A model generated the notes under the pieces. The model did not search any database, was not told the origin of the DNA, and saw nothing but the letters and a program-made list of their open reading frames with translations. Below, in pieces: positions 1 through 8,534 of a stretch of 64,000 nt of DNA. Origin of the DNA: an uncultured Pelagimonas sp. (lineage in GTDB: Bacteria > Pseudomonadota > Alphaproteobacteria > Rhodobacterales > Rhodobacteraceae). Position numbers and translations under genes: made by a program. Location: NCBI RefSeq assembly GCF_947498515.1, contig NZ_CANMKO010000002.1, forward strand, positions 496,001-560,000, written 5' to 3'. The stretch's first letter is position 1. Every line of letters starts with the position of its first letter.

Positions 1-380
1 CCAGCACCTGTCTGGAAATAGTCGCCAAACTTGTCATTCACATCCTTGAGGATGTCCGACAGCTTGTCTTGGCCGATGCCAAAATCCTTGGCGGCGATCG
101 ACAGAACCTTGAACCGTTTGGCGCTGATACCAGCGACATTGGCCAGGTCTTGCAGCTCAGACATGGAGCGGGTTGAGGCAACTGACAGGCCCGCAAGACC
201 AACCAGCGGCGCGGTGATGCCAAGCGACATGCGCCGACCAATGCTTTGCATTTTGTTGCCCGTCGCTTCCATGGATTTGCGAAACGAGGTGACGCGTTTT
301 TGCGCCTTGCCGATCCCATCGGTGAAGGCGGCGCTATCCATGCCAAGCACGGCCCGCAGCGCCCCAATGACTGAGTTCAT
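1..380 (-). CDS. Phage tail tape measure protein, N-terminal part
   Basis: The reading frame begins with ATG at 380-378 and stays open to the window edge (about 126 residues). The N-terminus reads MNSVIGALRAVLGMDSAAFT and continues with the Ala/Gly/Lys-rich helical pattern typical of tape measure proteins, including ITAPLVGLAGLSVAST and KDVNDKFGDYF. The start codon overlaps the stop of the upstream chaperone frame (ATGA, 377-380), as expected for the chaperone-tape measure pair of siphophages. These proteins set tail length and are threaded in the tail tube. The C-terminal part, including any hydrolase domain, is not in the window. Confidence 0.85.
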   Translation of the reverse strand, partial: MNSVIGALRAVLGMDSAAFTDGIGKAQKRVTSFRKSMEATGNKMQSIGRRMSLGITAPLVGLAGLSVASTRSMSELQDLANVAGISAKRFKVLSIAAKDFGIGQDKLSDILKDVNDKFGDYFQTGA

Positions 381-712
381 TTTTTCCGCACCTCTCCACC
401 CATGGCCGCAGTCATCATGCGCGCCACAGTTTTCATATCCTGCCAGTTTTGTTGTTGTGGCTTGCGCCGACGCCCCAGAAACTTGTTCAAATCCGGGAAG
501 TCTTTGGGCTTGTGAAACCCAACCCGAACAAGGGCACCGATCTGCCAGGCGGCGACATCCAGAAACATCTGTTCGCGCTCAATCCGCTTGGCAGCGCCGG
601 TCATGATGCGCTCGATCGAGCGCAGTGTCATATGCCAGAAGCGATCCGGATCCTGCCCGGCTTCGATCCAGCTTTCCCAAAGGGACGCCCAGTCTAGGAC
701 GTCCCTTCGGCG
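377..712 (-). CDS. Tail assembly chaperone, C-terminal frame reached by -1 frameshift
   Basis: This frame is open from the slippery site to a TGA at 379-377. Read from 712 it gives about 111 residues, beginning RRRDVLDWASLWESWIEAG and going on to QDPDRFWHMTLRSIER. That W-rich segment is typical of the C-terminal extension of phage tail assembly chaperones (gpT-like). There is an ATG at 631-629, but it would cut away the most conserved segment, so expression by frameshift from the upstream gene is favoured. The full fusion would be about 227 residues. The end overlaps the tape measure start, consistent with a chaperone that wraps the tape measure during tail assembly. The function is inferred from position and sequence pattern. 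Confidence 0.75.
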   Translation of the reverse strand, partial: RRRDVLDWASLWESWIEAGQDPDRFWHMTLRSIERIMTGAAKRIEREQMFLDVAAWQIGALVRVGFHKPKDFPDLNKFLGRRRKPQQQNWQDMKTVARMMTAAMGGEVRKK

Positions 713-1059
713 TTTCCCGAGCCACCATCGCCGCCACTATCCTTGCCCTGCGGCATGCTGGCTTTGACTGCTTCGCCAAGCTTTTGAAACACCACCTCAA
801 GACCACCGGCGTCTTTGATCACCCTGCCCGCGTCTTTCAGGGTGATGCCATCATGATGCTCGATCAGCCCGGCCCACATCAGCAGGCGTACATCGCGGAA
901 GTTGAGCTTTTCCTCTGCCTCTTCGAGACGTTTGAGGAACTCCATAGTGCCACAACCAACGACATCTTCGAGCTCGCACCAGCCATTAGGTGTGAACTCG
1001 ATTTTGTAGGTCTTGTCACCAGCTGGCAGATCAAACTGCCCCATTACTTTGTTGCCCAT
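694..1059 (-). CDS. Tail assembly chaperone, N-terminal frame (GTA gp10-like)
   Basis: The protein of 121 residues begins MGNKVMGQFDLPAGDKTYKI, contains a small beta-rich domain and then helices, and ends in a Gly/Ser-rich tail. Its place between tail tube and tape measure genes, its size and its sequence pattern match the first tail assembly chaperone gene of HK97-like phages and gene transfer agents. The last codons contain a classical slippery heptamer (GGGAAAC, 718-712), placed so that slippage after residue 116 joins it to the downstream frame. The short form ends at TAG (696-694). The two products would be the gpG/gpGT-type pair. Confidence 0.78.
   Translation of the reverse strand: MGNKVMGQFDLPAGDKTYKIEFTPNGWCELEDVVGCGTMEFLKRLEEAEEKLNFRDVRLLMWAGLIEHHDGITLKDAGRVIKDAGGLEVVFQKLGEAVKASMPQGKDSGGDGGSGNAEGTS
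712..718 (-). promoter_or_regulatory. Programmed -1 ribosomal frameshift site (G GGA AAC)
   Basis: The minus-strand heptamer GGGAAAC is in the X XXY YYZ register of the 121-codon chaperone frame (codons TCG GGA AAC). Slipping back one base continues in the downstream frame with CGC CGA AGG GAC GTC CTA GAC TGG. The 0-frame stop follows within 18 bases. Lambda uses the near-identical GGGAAAG in its G/T genes. Confidence 0.8.
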
Positions 1060-1071
1060 AGGGTCCTCGCT

Positions 1072-1491
1072 TTAATCAACAAATGCAGGCTTGCCGGTCA
1101 GCTTGCCTGTGAAGGTTGCGGTCATTTTGTCATCCATCGGCACCCCCGGCTCAAACCCGGTGGCCAAGGCCGAGAACGTCCATTCGGTGCCATCTGGAAA
1201 GGTGATGCGATAGGTGATCGGCCCGTCTTCAATGATGTCGGCCATCATTTGAGCCGCAGTCGGCCCATCCGGATCAAAGTGGATCTCGACCGAGAACTCA
1301 CCTGCATCGAGCAGCCCCTTGATGAACTCGCGCCACTTTTCTGGCGACTGGAAATGCGTCGCGTCTTTGGTTTCCCGCGAAATCCCCGGCGCGCTGAGAT
1401 TGATCACCTCGCCCAGCTCTGCAAACACTTCGGGGTCTGCTCCGTTGCCGCGCTCGAACTTGGTGTCGAACCCGATTTGTGCGTCACTCAT
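1072..1491 (-). CDS. Phage tail tube protein
   Basis: The protein of 139 residues begins MSDAQIGFDTKFERGNG. It has alternating beta-strand segments with polar loops (for example GEFSVEIHFDPDG, ITYRITFPDG and MTATFTGKLTGKP), the pattern of the siphophage major tail tube family. It sits immediately upstream of the chaperone pair and downstream of the DUF3168-type tail completion gene, which is the standard order. It would polymerise into the hexameric rings of the tail tube. The catalogue family cannot be fixed without a search, but position and size fit well. Confidence 0.75.
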   Translation of the reverse strand: MSDAQIGFDTKFERGNGADPEVFAELGEVINLSAPGISRETKDATHFQSPEKWREFIKGLLDAGEFSVEIHFDPDGPTAAQMMADIIEDGPITYRITFPDGTEWTFSALATGFEPGVPMDDKMTATFTGKLTGKPAFVD

Positions 1492-1493
1492 GA

Positions 1494-1901
1494 TTAGCTC
1501 TCCAATGCCCAGCTGACATCAAAATCCACAGATCGACGGAAGAGCTGGCGCTCCCGCCCTGCGGTCTCGCCCGACAGATCACGCGCCTGCCGGACAAATA
1601 TTCCTTGAAACACCACCCCGGCCACCGTGCCCCGATATCCCGAGAGCACGTCGCTCAGCGCACGCGTCACCGCGACGCCATCCGCGTAGGTTTTGGCCCA
1701 GACATCCGCCTGGACCGAGGTGCGCGTCAGGCCCGATCGACCGCGGAAATGATATCCTTCAGACGACCAGACCTCCTGCAGGTTCACATAGGGCCGAGCC
1801 TTGACCTGTTTGGGCAGACGCATCCAATGCACCCGCGTTCCAACCAGATGGGTCAGCGGGGGGTGAGCTAGTAGCAGCGCCGTCAAAGCCTCCTGCATCA
1901 C
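1494..1901 (-). CDS. DUF3168-type tail completion protein
   Basis: The 135-residue protein starts MMQEALTALLLAHPPLTHLV, the typical start of DUF3168 proteins (short helix, then the minor beta domain). It continues with RPYVNLQEVWSS and a segment resembling the family's R-x-s-vqvdvWA motif (LTRTSVQADVWAKTY). These proteins cap or join the tail to the head-tail connector. The stop lies 2 bases before the tail tube start, and the start overlaps the previous gene (1898-1901), so translation is probably coupled. Confidence 0.8.
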   Translation of the reverse strand: MMQEALTALLLAHPPLTHLVGTRVHWMRLPKQVKARPYVNLQEVWSSEGYHFRGRSGLTRTSVQADVWAKTYADGVAVTRALSDVLSGYRGTVAGVVFQGIFVRQARDLSGETAGRERQLFRRSVDFDVSWALES

Positions 1902-2335
1902 TTGGCCTTTTTCTTTGCGAGGCGGCGCTTTTGGCGCGCGATGGTCTTTTGAATGTCAGCCATGAACTCAGCACCAATGATGCGCAGCGCCTCATACTTT
2001 TTCGCCTCAAAGGCCGGGCGCAAATGCGGCTGTGCCGCTTGGTGCTCATTGCCAAACTCGGTTTGCACAGCAGATGGATCATTGGGTCCAACAAAGACCT
2101 CAACCTCGCTTTGCTTCACATACTGACGGCGCTGGCGTTTGGTCAGCTTGGTGCCAACACCGTAGCTGTCTTTCAGATGGCCCTGATCCTCTGGCGCATT
2201 GCGCGCCCCAGCCTCGGCCATGGGTTTGCCGGCCTTTTTCAAAATCCGACGCGAGGAGGCTTTGGCCGCAGGTTTGGACAATTCCATCAGCATCGCTTCC
2301 AGCTCGCGCAGCCCATCCATGCGAAACTTGATCAT
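1898..2335 (-). CDS. HK97 gp10-like minor tail/head-closure protein
   Basis: The protein is 145 residues when started at the ATG at 2335, which overlaps the upstream stop (ATGA). It begins MIKFRMDGLRELEAMLMELS, matches the HK97 gp10 pattern (a helix followed by small residues such as RRILKKAGKPMAEAGARNAP), and contains VEVFVGPNDPSAVQTEFGNE and QPHLRPAFEA, which are the conserved central blocks. The Lys/Arg-rich C-terminus is common in the family. It is thought to connect the neck to the tail tube. An upstream in-frame start exists but would overlap the adaptor gene by 87 bases. Confidence 0.82.
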   Translation of the reverse strand: MIKFRMDGLRELEAMLMELSKPAAKASSRRILKKAGKPMAEAGARNAPEDQGHLKDSYGVGTKLTKRQRRQYVKQSEVEVFVGPNDPSAVQTEFGNEHQAAQPHLRPAFEAKKYEALRIIGAEFMADIQKTIARQKRRLAKKKAK

Positions 2336-2709
2336 GCTGGATCGCTCCGGACCTGCGCCGAGATTTCGATCTCTGCGTGGCGTTGGCCTTGAACCTCTTT
2401 TATGCCAGTGATTTCCCACACCTCACCAGATTGCAGCGCGCCCTGTTCATCCCAAACCCCATTCAAAACCAGCCGATCATCCGAGGTCAGCGTGCGGGCA
2501 TTGGCATTTGATCGAATAACAAAACGGCTGCGTTTGAGGCCTGCCTGATCACCACCGGCCCAACGTTCGGCATCCGAAACATCGCGGCGCGCACCCCAAG
2601 CGCGAAACGCCAATGCAAAATCCTCGCTCAGCTCATTGAAGCCATTGGCGGTCCCTGCCCCCAAGCGTTCAAAGCCAAGCTTGCGATCGTATTTCGACGG
2701 ATTGGCCAT
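2332..2709 (-). CDS. Phage head-tail adaptor (joining) protein
   Basis: The 125-residue protein contains LGAGTANGFNELSEDFALAF and SRFVIRSNANARTLTSDDRLVLNGV, with the beta-rich pattern of the phage head-tail joining family (gpII/SPP1 gp16-like). The last strand, AEIEISAQVRS, is also typical. It lies between the connector and gp10-like genes, the usual place. The start overlaps the last base of the upstream connector gene, suggesting coupled translation. It would form the stopper ring under the portal and connector. Confidence 0.78.
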   Translation of the reverse strand: MANPSKYDRKLGFERLGAGTANGFNELSEDFALAFRAWGARRDVSDAERWAGGDQAGLKRSRFVIRSNANARTLTSDDRLVLNGVWDEQGALQSGEVWEITGIKEVQGQRHAEIEISAQVRSDPA

Positions 2710-3296
2710 CAGATTGCGAAAGCCTTGTAACGGGTTGTTAGTCGCTCGACGCCAAGCGCGATTTCAGCCGATGGACCATCAGCAACCGCCGTGCGGTTTT
2801 CAAAGAAATGTCCGATCAACAGCCGCGCCGCCGCTTTGATGTCGCCGGGAACGGCATCCACGTCCGCCCAACCAGCCGTGAAGCGGATGGTCACGGCATC
2901 AGGTCGGTCAGCCACATTTGGCCAAGACGCGCCGGAAGTCAGAACCACTTGTTTCAAACGACCGGAGCCAGTCAGCATGTAGTCAGGGGGCGGAACACTT
3001 GCTGGCACATCATCCGCACCAATCACGTCAATTGCATCCACCGACGTCACGCGGGCAAAGGGCAGACGTGTCATCACCTCGGCAAAACCCGGCACCCGCA
3101 ACTTCCATTGCTGAGATACCAGCGGAAACCCAAGCCCACCAAACCCGTCTTCATCGACATCGAGATAAGCCGTTGCCGCCGAGATCGCCGCTTGGATTTC
3201 GCTGTCATTGTCTTGATCAAGAATGCGCAGATGATCCCGCGCATCCTCAATCTCGATCACGTTTTGTGATGGTCCGGACACCCGTTCAAGCCACAC
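2709..3296 (-). CDS. Phage head-tail connector protein (gp6/gp15-like)
   Basis: The 195-residue protein, with a GTG start, begins MWLERVSGPSQNVIEIEDAR and then DHLRILDQDNDSEIQAAISAA. This is the N-terminal helical bundle of the phage connector family, in which two helices carry the LRxD...D..I...I.aA pattern. The middle holds the strands GFPLVSQQWKLRVPGF and LPFARVTSVDAI, also standard. The C-terminal helix with VPGDIKAAARLLIGHFFENR closes the domain. It docks on the portal to extend the neck. It lies 6 bases after the small gene upstream. Confidence 0.82.
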   Translation of the reverse strand: MWLERVSGPSQNVIEIEDARDHLRILDQDNDSEIQAAISAATAYLDVDEDGFGGLGFPLVSQQWKLRVPGFAEVMTRLPFARVTSVDAIDVIGADDVPASVPPPDYMLTGSGRLKQVVLTSGASWPNVADRPDAVTIRFTAGWADVDAVPGDIKAAARLLIGHFFENRTAVADGPSAEIALGVERLTTRYKAFAI

Positions 3297-3302
3297 GCCG
3301 GA

Positions 3303-3584
3303 TTACTCTTTGGCGTCCGAAGTTTCGCGCTTCTGGTCCGTCCCACTATCGGCCTTGTCGGATGGCGCTAGCGCGGCTTTGTTTTCCGGCGTTGCCTTGG
3401 CCTTTTTACCTGCGGCTTTCGTCACAGGTTTTTTGACCGTCTCGACAGGGTCCTCATCTGCAGGCTTCACAACCAGAACCCCGCGATCAACCAAGTGTTT
3501 CACGGTCAGCGGATTGGCCTCGCGGATGTCACCGGGATTGTACCACTTGTCACCCTCATGCGGGCGTTTCACCAAATATTCCAT
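3303..3584 (-). CDS. Small phage protein between capsid and connector genes, Lys-rich C-terminus
   Basis: The 93-residue protein has a small N-terminal domain (MEYLVKRPHEGDKWYNPGD, then LTVKHLVDRGVLV) followed by a Lys/Ala/Glu-rich disordered tail. The first part resembles short phage proteins that precede connector genes in HK97-like phages, but no function is assigned. Its start is preceded by AGGAGAATG-like sequence and it lies inside the structural operon. Decoration or head-completion roles are possible but not shown. Confidence 0.6.
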   Translation of the reverse strand: MEYLVKRPHEGDKWYNPGDIREANPLTVKHLVDRGVLVVKPADEDPVETVKKPVTKAAGKKAKATPENKAALAPSDKADSGTDQKRETSDAKE

Positions 3585-3640
3585 GTCATTCTCCTCAAAA
3601 AGAAAAAAGGGCCAAACGGCCCCTTTGATTGGTTGGTGGA

Positions 3641-4849
3641 TTAGGCGACGAAGCCGAGATCGCCGTAAATGAAGGCCTCCGGACGGTAGATCGCCAGCGC
3701 CAGCCGTTCTTCGAACAAGATGGTGATCAGGTTGCGCACAAAGTCATCATCGACATAACCAGTCTCAACCGAGGCCAGCCAGCGATCAAAGATTTGCGCG
3801 CCCATCTGGAACGCCCCGGTCAGGAATTTATCGACCTGCATCGCTTGGGTTTCCACCACCGGCAAACGCCACAAAGTCGGCGCGAGGGCATCGCCAGTCG
3901 GGCCACCAACGATGTAGTTGTTGTCGCCATCTTTGGTCAGCTCGATACGCGCCCAATCGATCGGGTTGAGCACGTGCCCTGTCGCTGGATATTCCGCCAA
4001 TGCGGACTGCAACATCGCCAGACGCAGCTTGTCGATGATGGTTTCAGCCGTGACCGCAAAGGCCGCCGCATAGGCTGTGGCGCTGGGGATCAGACCCATC
4101 AGGTTTTGCCCGGTACCATCGCCATTCAGAAGCTGCCCCTCTTCTTTCAGCTTCAACCCCATGCGCCCGCGCTGATCAATCAAAGACCGGAGCTGCGCCA
4201 CATCGCTCAGCGACTGGCGCGAGGCCTTGAAGTGATGCGCGATGACCTTGGCCGAGGTCGAGATATCCGCCAGTTTGATATCTGATTGCGGCTTCACCGC
4301 CCCTTCGGCGACCATCGCAGCATTGTTGTTGAACCCAGTTTCTTGGACGTATTCCAGCGTGTTGCCATCCATGCGGCCCGGCATCAGCAGATCGCGAATG
4401 GTCATCCGGCGTTGCGGCATTTCCTGAATGCCCGGCAGGCGCGTGGCGCGAACACCAGCCCCAACCGCGCCGTCGGTATCCGTGGTTGCCAGCGTGATCG
4501 TTGCTTTTGCCTCGATGCGCGCTTTGTTGTTGCGGCTGAACCCATCAGCTTCAAAGCTTTTGAATTCGTCGCTTTCAACGAACATCTGACCAATCGACTT
4601 GGCCTCATTGGCATCAGTATTCCCACCGCGATCAAGCTTTTGCTCCAGCTCGGTCATGCCGGCCTTCAGCTCGTTCATGGTGACCAGCGCTTCATCAGCC
4701 TTGTCTTTGGCCTTTTGCGACAGCTGCTCGCCCGCTTCAGCTTTGCCCGCAGCGGCCTCAGCAATCTCTTTCACCGCGTCGAGGCTCTTGTCGAACGCAG
4801 CTTTGGTTTCCGCTGCCAACTCGGCTGCGGATTTGGTTTCACCAGACAT
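3641..4849 (-). CDS. Phage major capsid protein, HK97 fold
   Basis: The 402-residue protein has an N-terminal helical, coiled-coil delta (scaffold) domain at roughly residues 1-105, rich in Glu, Lys and Ala (for example ETKAAFDKSLDAVKEIAEAA). The HK97-fold shell follows. MTIRDLLMPGRMDGNTLEYVQE and VAEGAVKPQSDIKLADIST are canonical MCP segments, as is LLNGDGTGQNLMGLIP. The prohead protease is next to it, so the delta domain is probably cleaved during maturation. The gene is preceded by AGGTTTGCC near the ATG and separated from the protease by 34 bases. Confidence 0.93.
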   Translation of the reverse strand: MSGETKSAAELAAETKAAFDKSLDAVKEIAEAAAGKAEAGEQLSQKAKDKADEALVTMNELKAGMTELEQKLDRGGNTDANEAKSIGQMFVESDEFKSFEADGFSRNNKARIEAKATITLATTDTDGAVGAGVRATRLPGIQEMPQRRMTIRDLLMPGRMDGNTLEYVQETGFNNNAAMVAEGAVKPQSDIKLADISTSAKVIAHHFKASRQSLSDVAQLRSLIDQRGRMGLKLKEEGQLLNGDGTGQNLMGLIPSATAYAAAFAVTAETIIDKLRLAMLQSALAEYPATGHVLNPIDWARIELTKDGDNNYIVGGPTGDALAPTLWRLPVVETQAMQVDKFLTGAFQMGAQIFDRWLASVETGYVDDDFVRNLITILFEERLALAIYRPEAFIYGDLGFVA

Positions 4850-4883
4850 GGCAAACCTCCGTTTTAAATGTCAGAAAGTGGGG

Positions 4884-5552
4884 TCAGGCCCCATTCAATG
4901 CGGTAAAAAACGCCACCGCCTCAGTCTCAGTTTCCGCTGCAGCAGGTTCCCCCTGCCCCTTCAGGTGGATGCGCGCGGCACGCTCCGCCTGTGAGTTCGA
5001 ACAACCAAGCCCCTTGGTCATACGTTCGAACTCCCGCTCAGTCAGCCGATCCCCGGCTTTGAGCTTTTCCAAAATCTCATCTGGCACTGCCATTTTTGGC
5101 GCTATCGTTGCGCTTGGCAGCATTGGAAACGTCACGATCGAGACCTCCCAAAGCTCGAGCTCCTTCAACACCCGGTGCCCCTTGGTGTCCTTGCTAGCCT
5201 TCACGGTCCGGTAGCCGATCGACAAGCCGTCCAACACCCCTGCCTCGATCAACGCCCGCGCCTCGCGCCCCTTTTCCACAGTGTCCAAAATCCGACCTTT
5301 GACGCGCAGACCTTTGTCATCTTCAGCCACCTCATCCCAAACCCCGATGGGTTGTTCGGGATCATGCTGCCAAAGCATTTTGACCTTGCGCCCTGCGCTT
5401 TGCAGCTGGTTCAAACTGGCTTTGTAGGCCCCCGGTGCAACCACATCGCCGCCGCCATCAACCTCATCAAACAGGCTGGCATAGCCTTCAATGACGCCGG
5501 ATTCAGCGGCCTTGCTTAGATCAACAGCCATTTCTTTTGTCTCAAGCCCCAT
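4884..5552 (-). CDS. Prohead protease (HK97 family, U35)
   Basis: The protein is 222 residues when started at the ATG at 5552, which follows a GGGGGG-type ribosome binding site. An upstream start at 5639 would add 29 residues and overlap the portal further. It contains IEGYASLFDEVDGGGDVVAPGAY, KMLWQHDPEQPIGVWDEV with the catalytic His, and VLDGLSIGYR with the catalytic Ser, the diagnostic set for HK97 prohead proteases. The C-terminal Ala/Glu-rich tail is typical. It cleaves the capsid delta domain. It overlaps the portal gene by 11 bases. Confidence 0.92.
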   Translation of the reverse strand: MGLETKEMAVDLSKAAESGVIEGYASLFDEVDGGGDVVAPGAYKASLNQLQSAGRKVKMLWQHDPEQPIGVWDEVAEDDKGLRVKGRILDTVEKGREARALIEAGVLDGLSIGYRTVKASKDTKGHRVLKELELWEVSIVTFPMLPSATIAPKMAVPDEILEKLKAGDRLTEREFERMTKGLGCSNSQAERAARIHLKGQGEPAAAETETEAVAFFTALNGA

Positions 5553-6765
5553 CTTGCCCCCCTTCTGTTTGAGTGATCGGGATGTTTTGCGATTGCATTC
5601 GAGGCACATCCCCGCCCGGAATCGGCGGCTTGCCTTCAAGCTTTCGAACTTCGTTGATCGTCAATGCCCCGATCTGCAGCATGGTTTGATAGAAGCTGGC
5701 CCGACTGGCACTGTCGCCCCGCAGCATGCTTTCCATATTGAACCGCGCCGCATAGCCACCAGCACGATCGGCCGGTGTCAAAAGCTGTTTTTTCACCGCC
5801 TGTTCAATGCGTTTCACCCGGCGGCGAAGGTAAAACTTCACAAACATCAGCACCTGTTGATCGACACTTGTTGGCCAGGCGGTCGAGCTGCCGGCATGGC
5901 CAATCAGTGCGGGCGGAACTTGGAAAAACCGGCAGATTTCTTCGACCGAGAACTGCCGGGTTTCCAGCATCTGCGCATCTTCTGGATTGATGCTAATGGG
6001 CGTATATTGCATGCCACCTTCGGCCACGAAGGGTTTGCCAGCATTCTGCGCGCCAACGTATTTTTCGACCAATTTATCGACCACGGCGCGCTGCGGATCA
6101 TTCAACCAATCGGCGAAGGTGATCACACCGGAGGGGCGCAGCCCATTGCGGAAAATCTCTGCCGCCGATCGATCAGCCGCCAGCGCCGAAGAAAAGGCAT
6201 TCATGCCAAAACTCAATACCGACATGCCGCCAAGCGCGCGGCCGCCAGGCCCGCGAATATGAAACACATCGCGATCGAGTTTGGTGTAACTTTTACCCTC
6301 ATCCACCCAACGATATTCAATCCGCCCGTTTTGCAGCCGGCGCACCAGCATCACCTCGGGATGGATCGGATAGAGCGCTTTGATCTCGCCATTGTCCTTG
6401 CGCGCGATCGAAGCATAGGCATTTCCCCAAAGCTCGATTGACAGGCTCATGAAATCCCAAAAATCCAAGGCTGTCTGATCGAAGTTCGGGCTTTCATAGA
6501 TCACGCTATGCAGCGGATGGCTTGCATCGACCTGGGCAAACCCATCTGCATCACTTTTGGTCACTTCAAAGGGCAAGGATGACAGTGAGCCGCTGATCAA
6601 ATTGGAACAAGCCCAGACCGCCGACAGGCCAAGGCTCGATTTCGCGGTCACGGTTTCGCCTGCATAGCCCGAACCATGCCCGCTCCCCCGGCCATCGGTG
6701 AACTGCACCAATGCGGATTTGCGCACCAGCCCAACCGCGCCCAAGGCTTTGTTCAAAATGCTCAT
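5542..6765 (-). CDS. Phage portal protein, HK97 family
   Basis: The 407-residue protein includes SLGLSAVWACSNLISGSLSSLP, then HPLHSVIYESPNFDQTALDF and ELWGNAYASIARKDNGEIKALYPIHP. All are hallmark blocks of the HK97-like portal family, and the later IGHAGSSTAWPTSVDQQVLMFVKFYLRR block is also diagnostic. The portal forms the dodecameric DNA entry ring and docks the terminase. Its start overlaps the terminase stop (ATGA at 6762-6765), so the two are coupled. The C-terminus GGDVPRMQSQNIPIT is the usual tail. Confidence 0.93.
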   Translation of the reverse strand: MSILNKALGAVGLVRKSALVQFTDGRGSGHGSGYAGETVTAKSSLGLSAVWACSNLISGSLSSLPFEVTKSDADGFAQVDASHPLHSVIYESPNFDQTALDFWDFMSLSIELWGNAYASIARKDNGEIKALYPIHPEVMLVRRLQNGRIEYRWVDEGKSYTKLDRDVFHIRGPGGRALGGMSVLSFGMNAFSSALAADRSAAEIFRNGLRPSGVITFADWLNDPQRAVVDKLVEKYVGAQNAGKPFVAEGGMQYTPISINPEDAQMLETRQFSVEEICRFFQVPPALIGHAGSSTAWPTSVDQQVLMFVKFYLRRRVKRIEQAVKKQLLTPADRAGGYAARFNMESMLRGDSASRASFYQTMLQIGALTINEVRKLEGKPPIPGGDVPRMQSQNIPITQTEGGQDGA

Positions 6766-8531
6766 GCCTGCTCCATCAACCGTTTGAAGTAGCTTTCACG
6801 GTTGGCAGCGTTTTCATCGACCTCTTCAACTTGGCTCAACGGCCAAAGCCCGGTGATTGCCGCCGAAATTCCATCAATCTTGTCTTCGGGCACCAGCTTG
6901 GCCGGATAGATGAAGTCGCCCCCTTGGACTTTTTTCATCAAGGTGTTCGCCGCCATCCAGCGCAGCACCGGATTGCCATCCGAGATCCAACGCTTGTCCT
7001 CAACCGCCGAGATCAGCTTTTCAAAGGGCACATGCATGTTGGTGGCGCGCTGGCGCAGCTCGACCACGTCGATGCCAGCCCCTTCCCAATTCGCTGCCAT
7101 TTGCGCCGCATAGGTTGGGTCATAGGTGACCATTTGCACATCCAGTTTGGCGAGGTCTTTGAAGACCCAATCGCCCGCCAATTCAGACATGCCCGCCAGC
7201 TGAAACACCAGCGCCTCGACAAAGTTCAGGTTCAGCTCGGCCCCCGGTGTGTGAAGCACCAGCCCCTCTTGCGCCCATGCCCAGACATGTTCATTGCCCG
7301 GTGCCTGCACCTTGTTTTCTGGCCAGAAGTGCCAGGAGAAATTGATGAAGCGATCACCATCGGGAATGATGGCCACGACGCTCGCGAAGTCTTCACGCGT
7401 TGCAAGATCGACCCCGATATAGGCTTTGCGCCCAGCAAAATCGCGCAACCGCAACGTCTCATCTTCAGCCGCGCGCCACATATCCATATCCAGCGCTGCC
7501 GCCCCCACCGACGTCCAGATGTCCAAATGCTTGCGCAGAAACTCCCCCATCCGCGCTGGTGTCGCTTGGGCTTTGGCCCATTCGCCTTCCATGTAATCAA
7601 GGCGTTTGGCTTTGCCGAGGCTCGGATTGGCCTTGGCCCAAGTCTCCGGATCACCTGGCTCATCGCCTTCATCAGCCTCAAAGATCAGGCCAAAATACAT
7701 GTCGTTGCTCAGCACCCCATCAAGGATGCGTTCCACCATCCGGCGCTGCTCAAAACAGACGCCCGCCGTGTTGTAGCCCGCCGTGGTGATCGCAATCAGC
7801 AACGGGTGTTCTCGCGCGCCCAACGCGGATTCCATTGAATCCCAAACGTCGCGTTTTTCGTGCTCATGCAGCTCATCGATGATGGCGCAATGTGGGTTCT
7901 TGCCGTCTTTCGACTTGGTCTGGCTGGCGACGGGGCGAAACACCGCCGCCGGATCCGCCGACTTGATCTTGTGCTGCTCAACAGACAGCTCAACCTCATC
8001 TTCCAAGGTCGAGCCACTTGGCATTTCCGCCTGAGCAATCACACGTGCCCGATCAAACACCTCGCGCGCCTGGTCAGAGCTCGCCGCCGCCGAATAAACC
8101 TTGGCCCCCGGCTCACCATCCACCGAGAGGAAATAGAGGCCCACACCAGCCAGCAAGGTCGACTTGCCGTTCTTGCGCGCTACCTCGATATATGCAGTGC
8201 GGAACCGGCGCAGCCCGGTGACCATGTGACGCCAGCCACCGATCTGGCAAATCAGAAACGCCTGCCAGCCGATCAGCTCAAAGGTTTCGCCGCGCGCCGC
8301 CCAAGCTCCCTCGATATGCGGCAAGGTTTCCAGAAAAGCGCACATGTGTTCCGAGGCTTCAAAGTCAAAGACATAGGGAAACTGATCGGTACCAGCGCGT
8401 TTCAGGTCGTTTTTGAACCGCTTGCAGGCTTGTTTAACGCGTTTGCAGGCCGGGATTTTGCCAGACAATACATCCTCGGCCCATTCAATCCCGCGTTGGG
8501 TGATTGGGGCAAAATCAGGGCAATCAAGCAT
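6762..8531 (-). CDS. Phage terminase large subunit
   Basis: The 589-residue ATPase-nuclease packages phage DNA. The N-terminal ATPase shows an adapted Walker A, VARKNGKSTL, at about residues 117-126 and Walker B with the catalytic carboxylate, CAIIDELHEH, at about 215-224. The C-terminal nuclease half begins around GVDLATREDFASVVAI, whose Asp is a metal ligand. The family is the HK97/lambdoid TerL (Terminase_1). The gene lies directly after the small subunit (3-base gap) and overlaps the portal start. Coordinates fit a full-length protein. Confidence 0.95.
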   Translation of the reverse strand: MLDCPDFAPITQRGIEWAEDVLSGKIPACKRVKQACKRFKNDLKRAGTDQFPYVFDFEASEHMCAFLETLPHIEGAWAARGETFELIGWQAFLICQIGGWRHMVTGLRRFRTAYIEVARKNGKSTLLAGVGLYFLSVDGEPGAKVYSAAASSDQAREVFDRARVIAQAEMPSGSTLEDEVELSVEQHKIKSADPAAVFRPVASQTKSKDGKNPHCAIIDELHEHEKRDVWDSMESALGAREHPLLIAITTAGYNTAGVCFEQRRMVERILDGVLSNDMYFGLIFEADEGDEPGDPETWAKANPSLGKAKRLDYMEGEWAKAQATPARMGEFLRKHLDIWTSVGAAALDMDMWRAAEDETLRLRDFAGRKAYIGVDLATREDFASVVAIIPDGDRFINFSWHFWPENKVQAPGNEHVWAWAQEGLVLHTPGAELNLNFVEALVFQLAGMSELAGDWVFKDLAKLDVQMVTYDPTYAAQMAANWEGAGIDVVELRQRATNMHVPFEKLISAVEDKRWISDGNPVLRWMAANTLMKKVQGGDFIYPAKLVPEDKIDGISAAITGLWPLSQVEEVDENAANRESYFKRLMEQA

Positions 8532-8534
8532 GTG

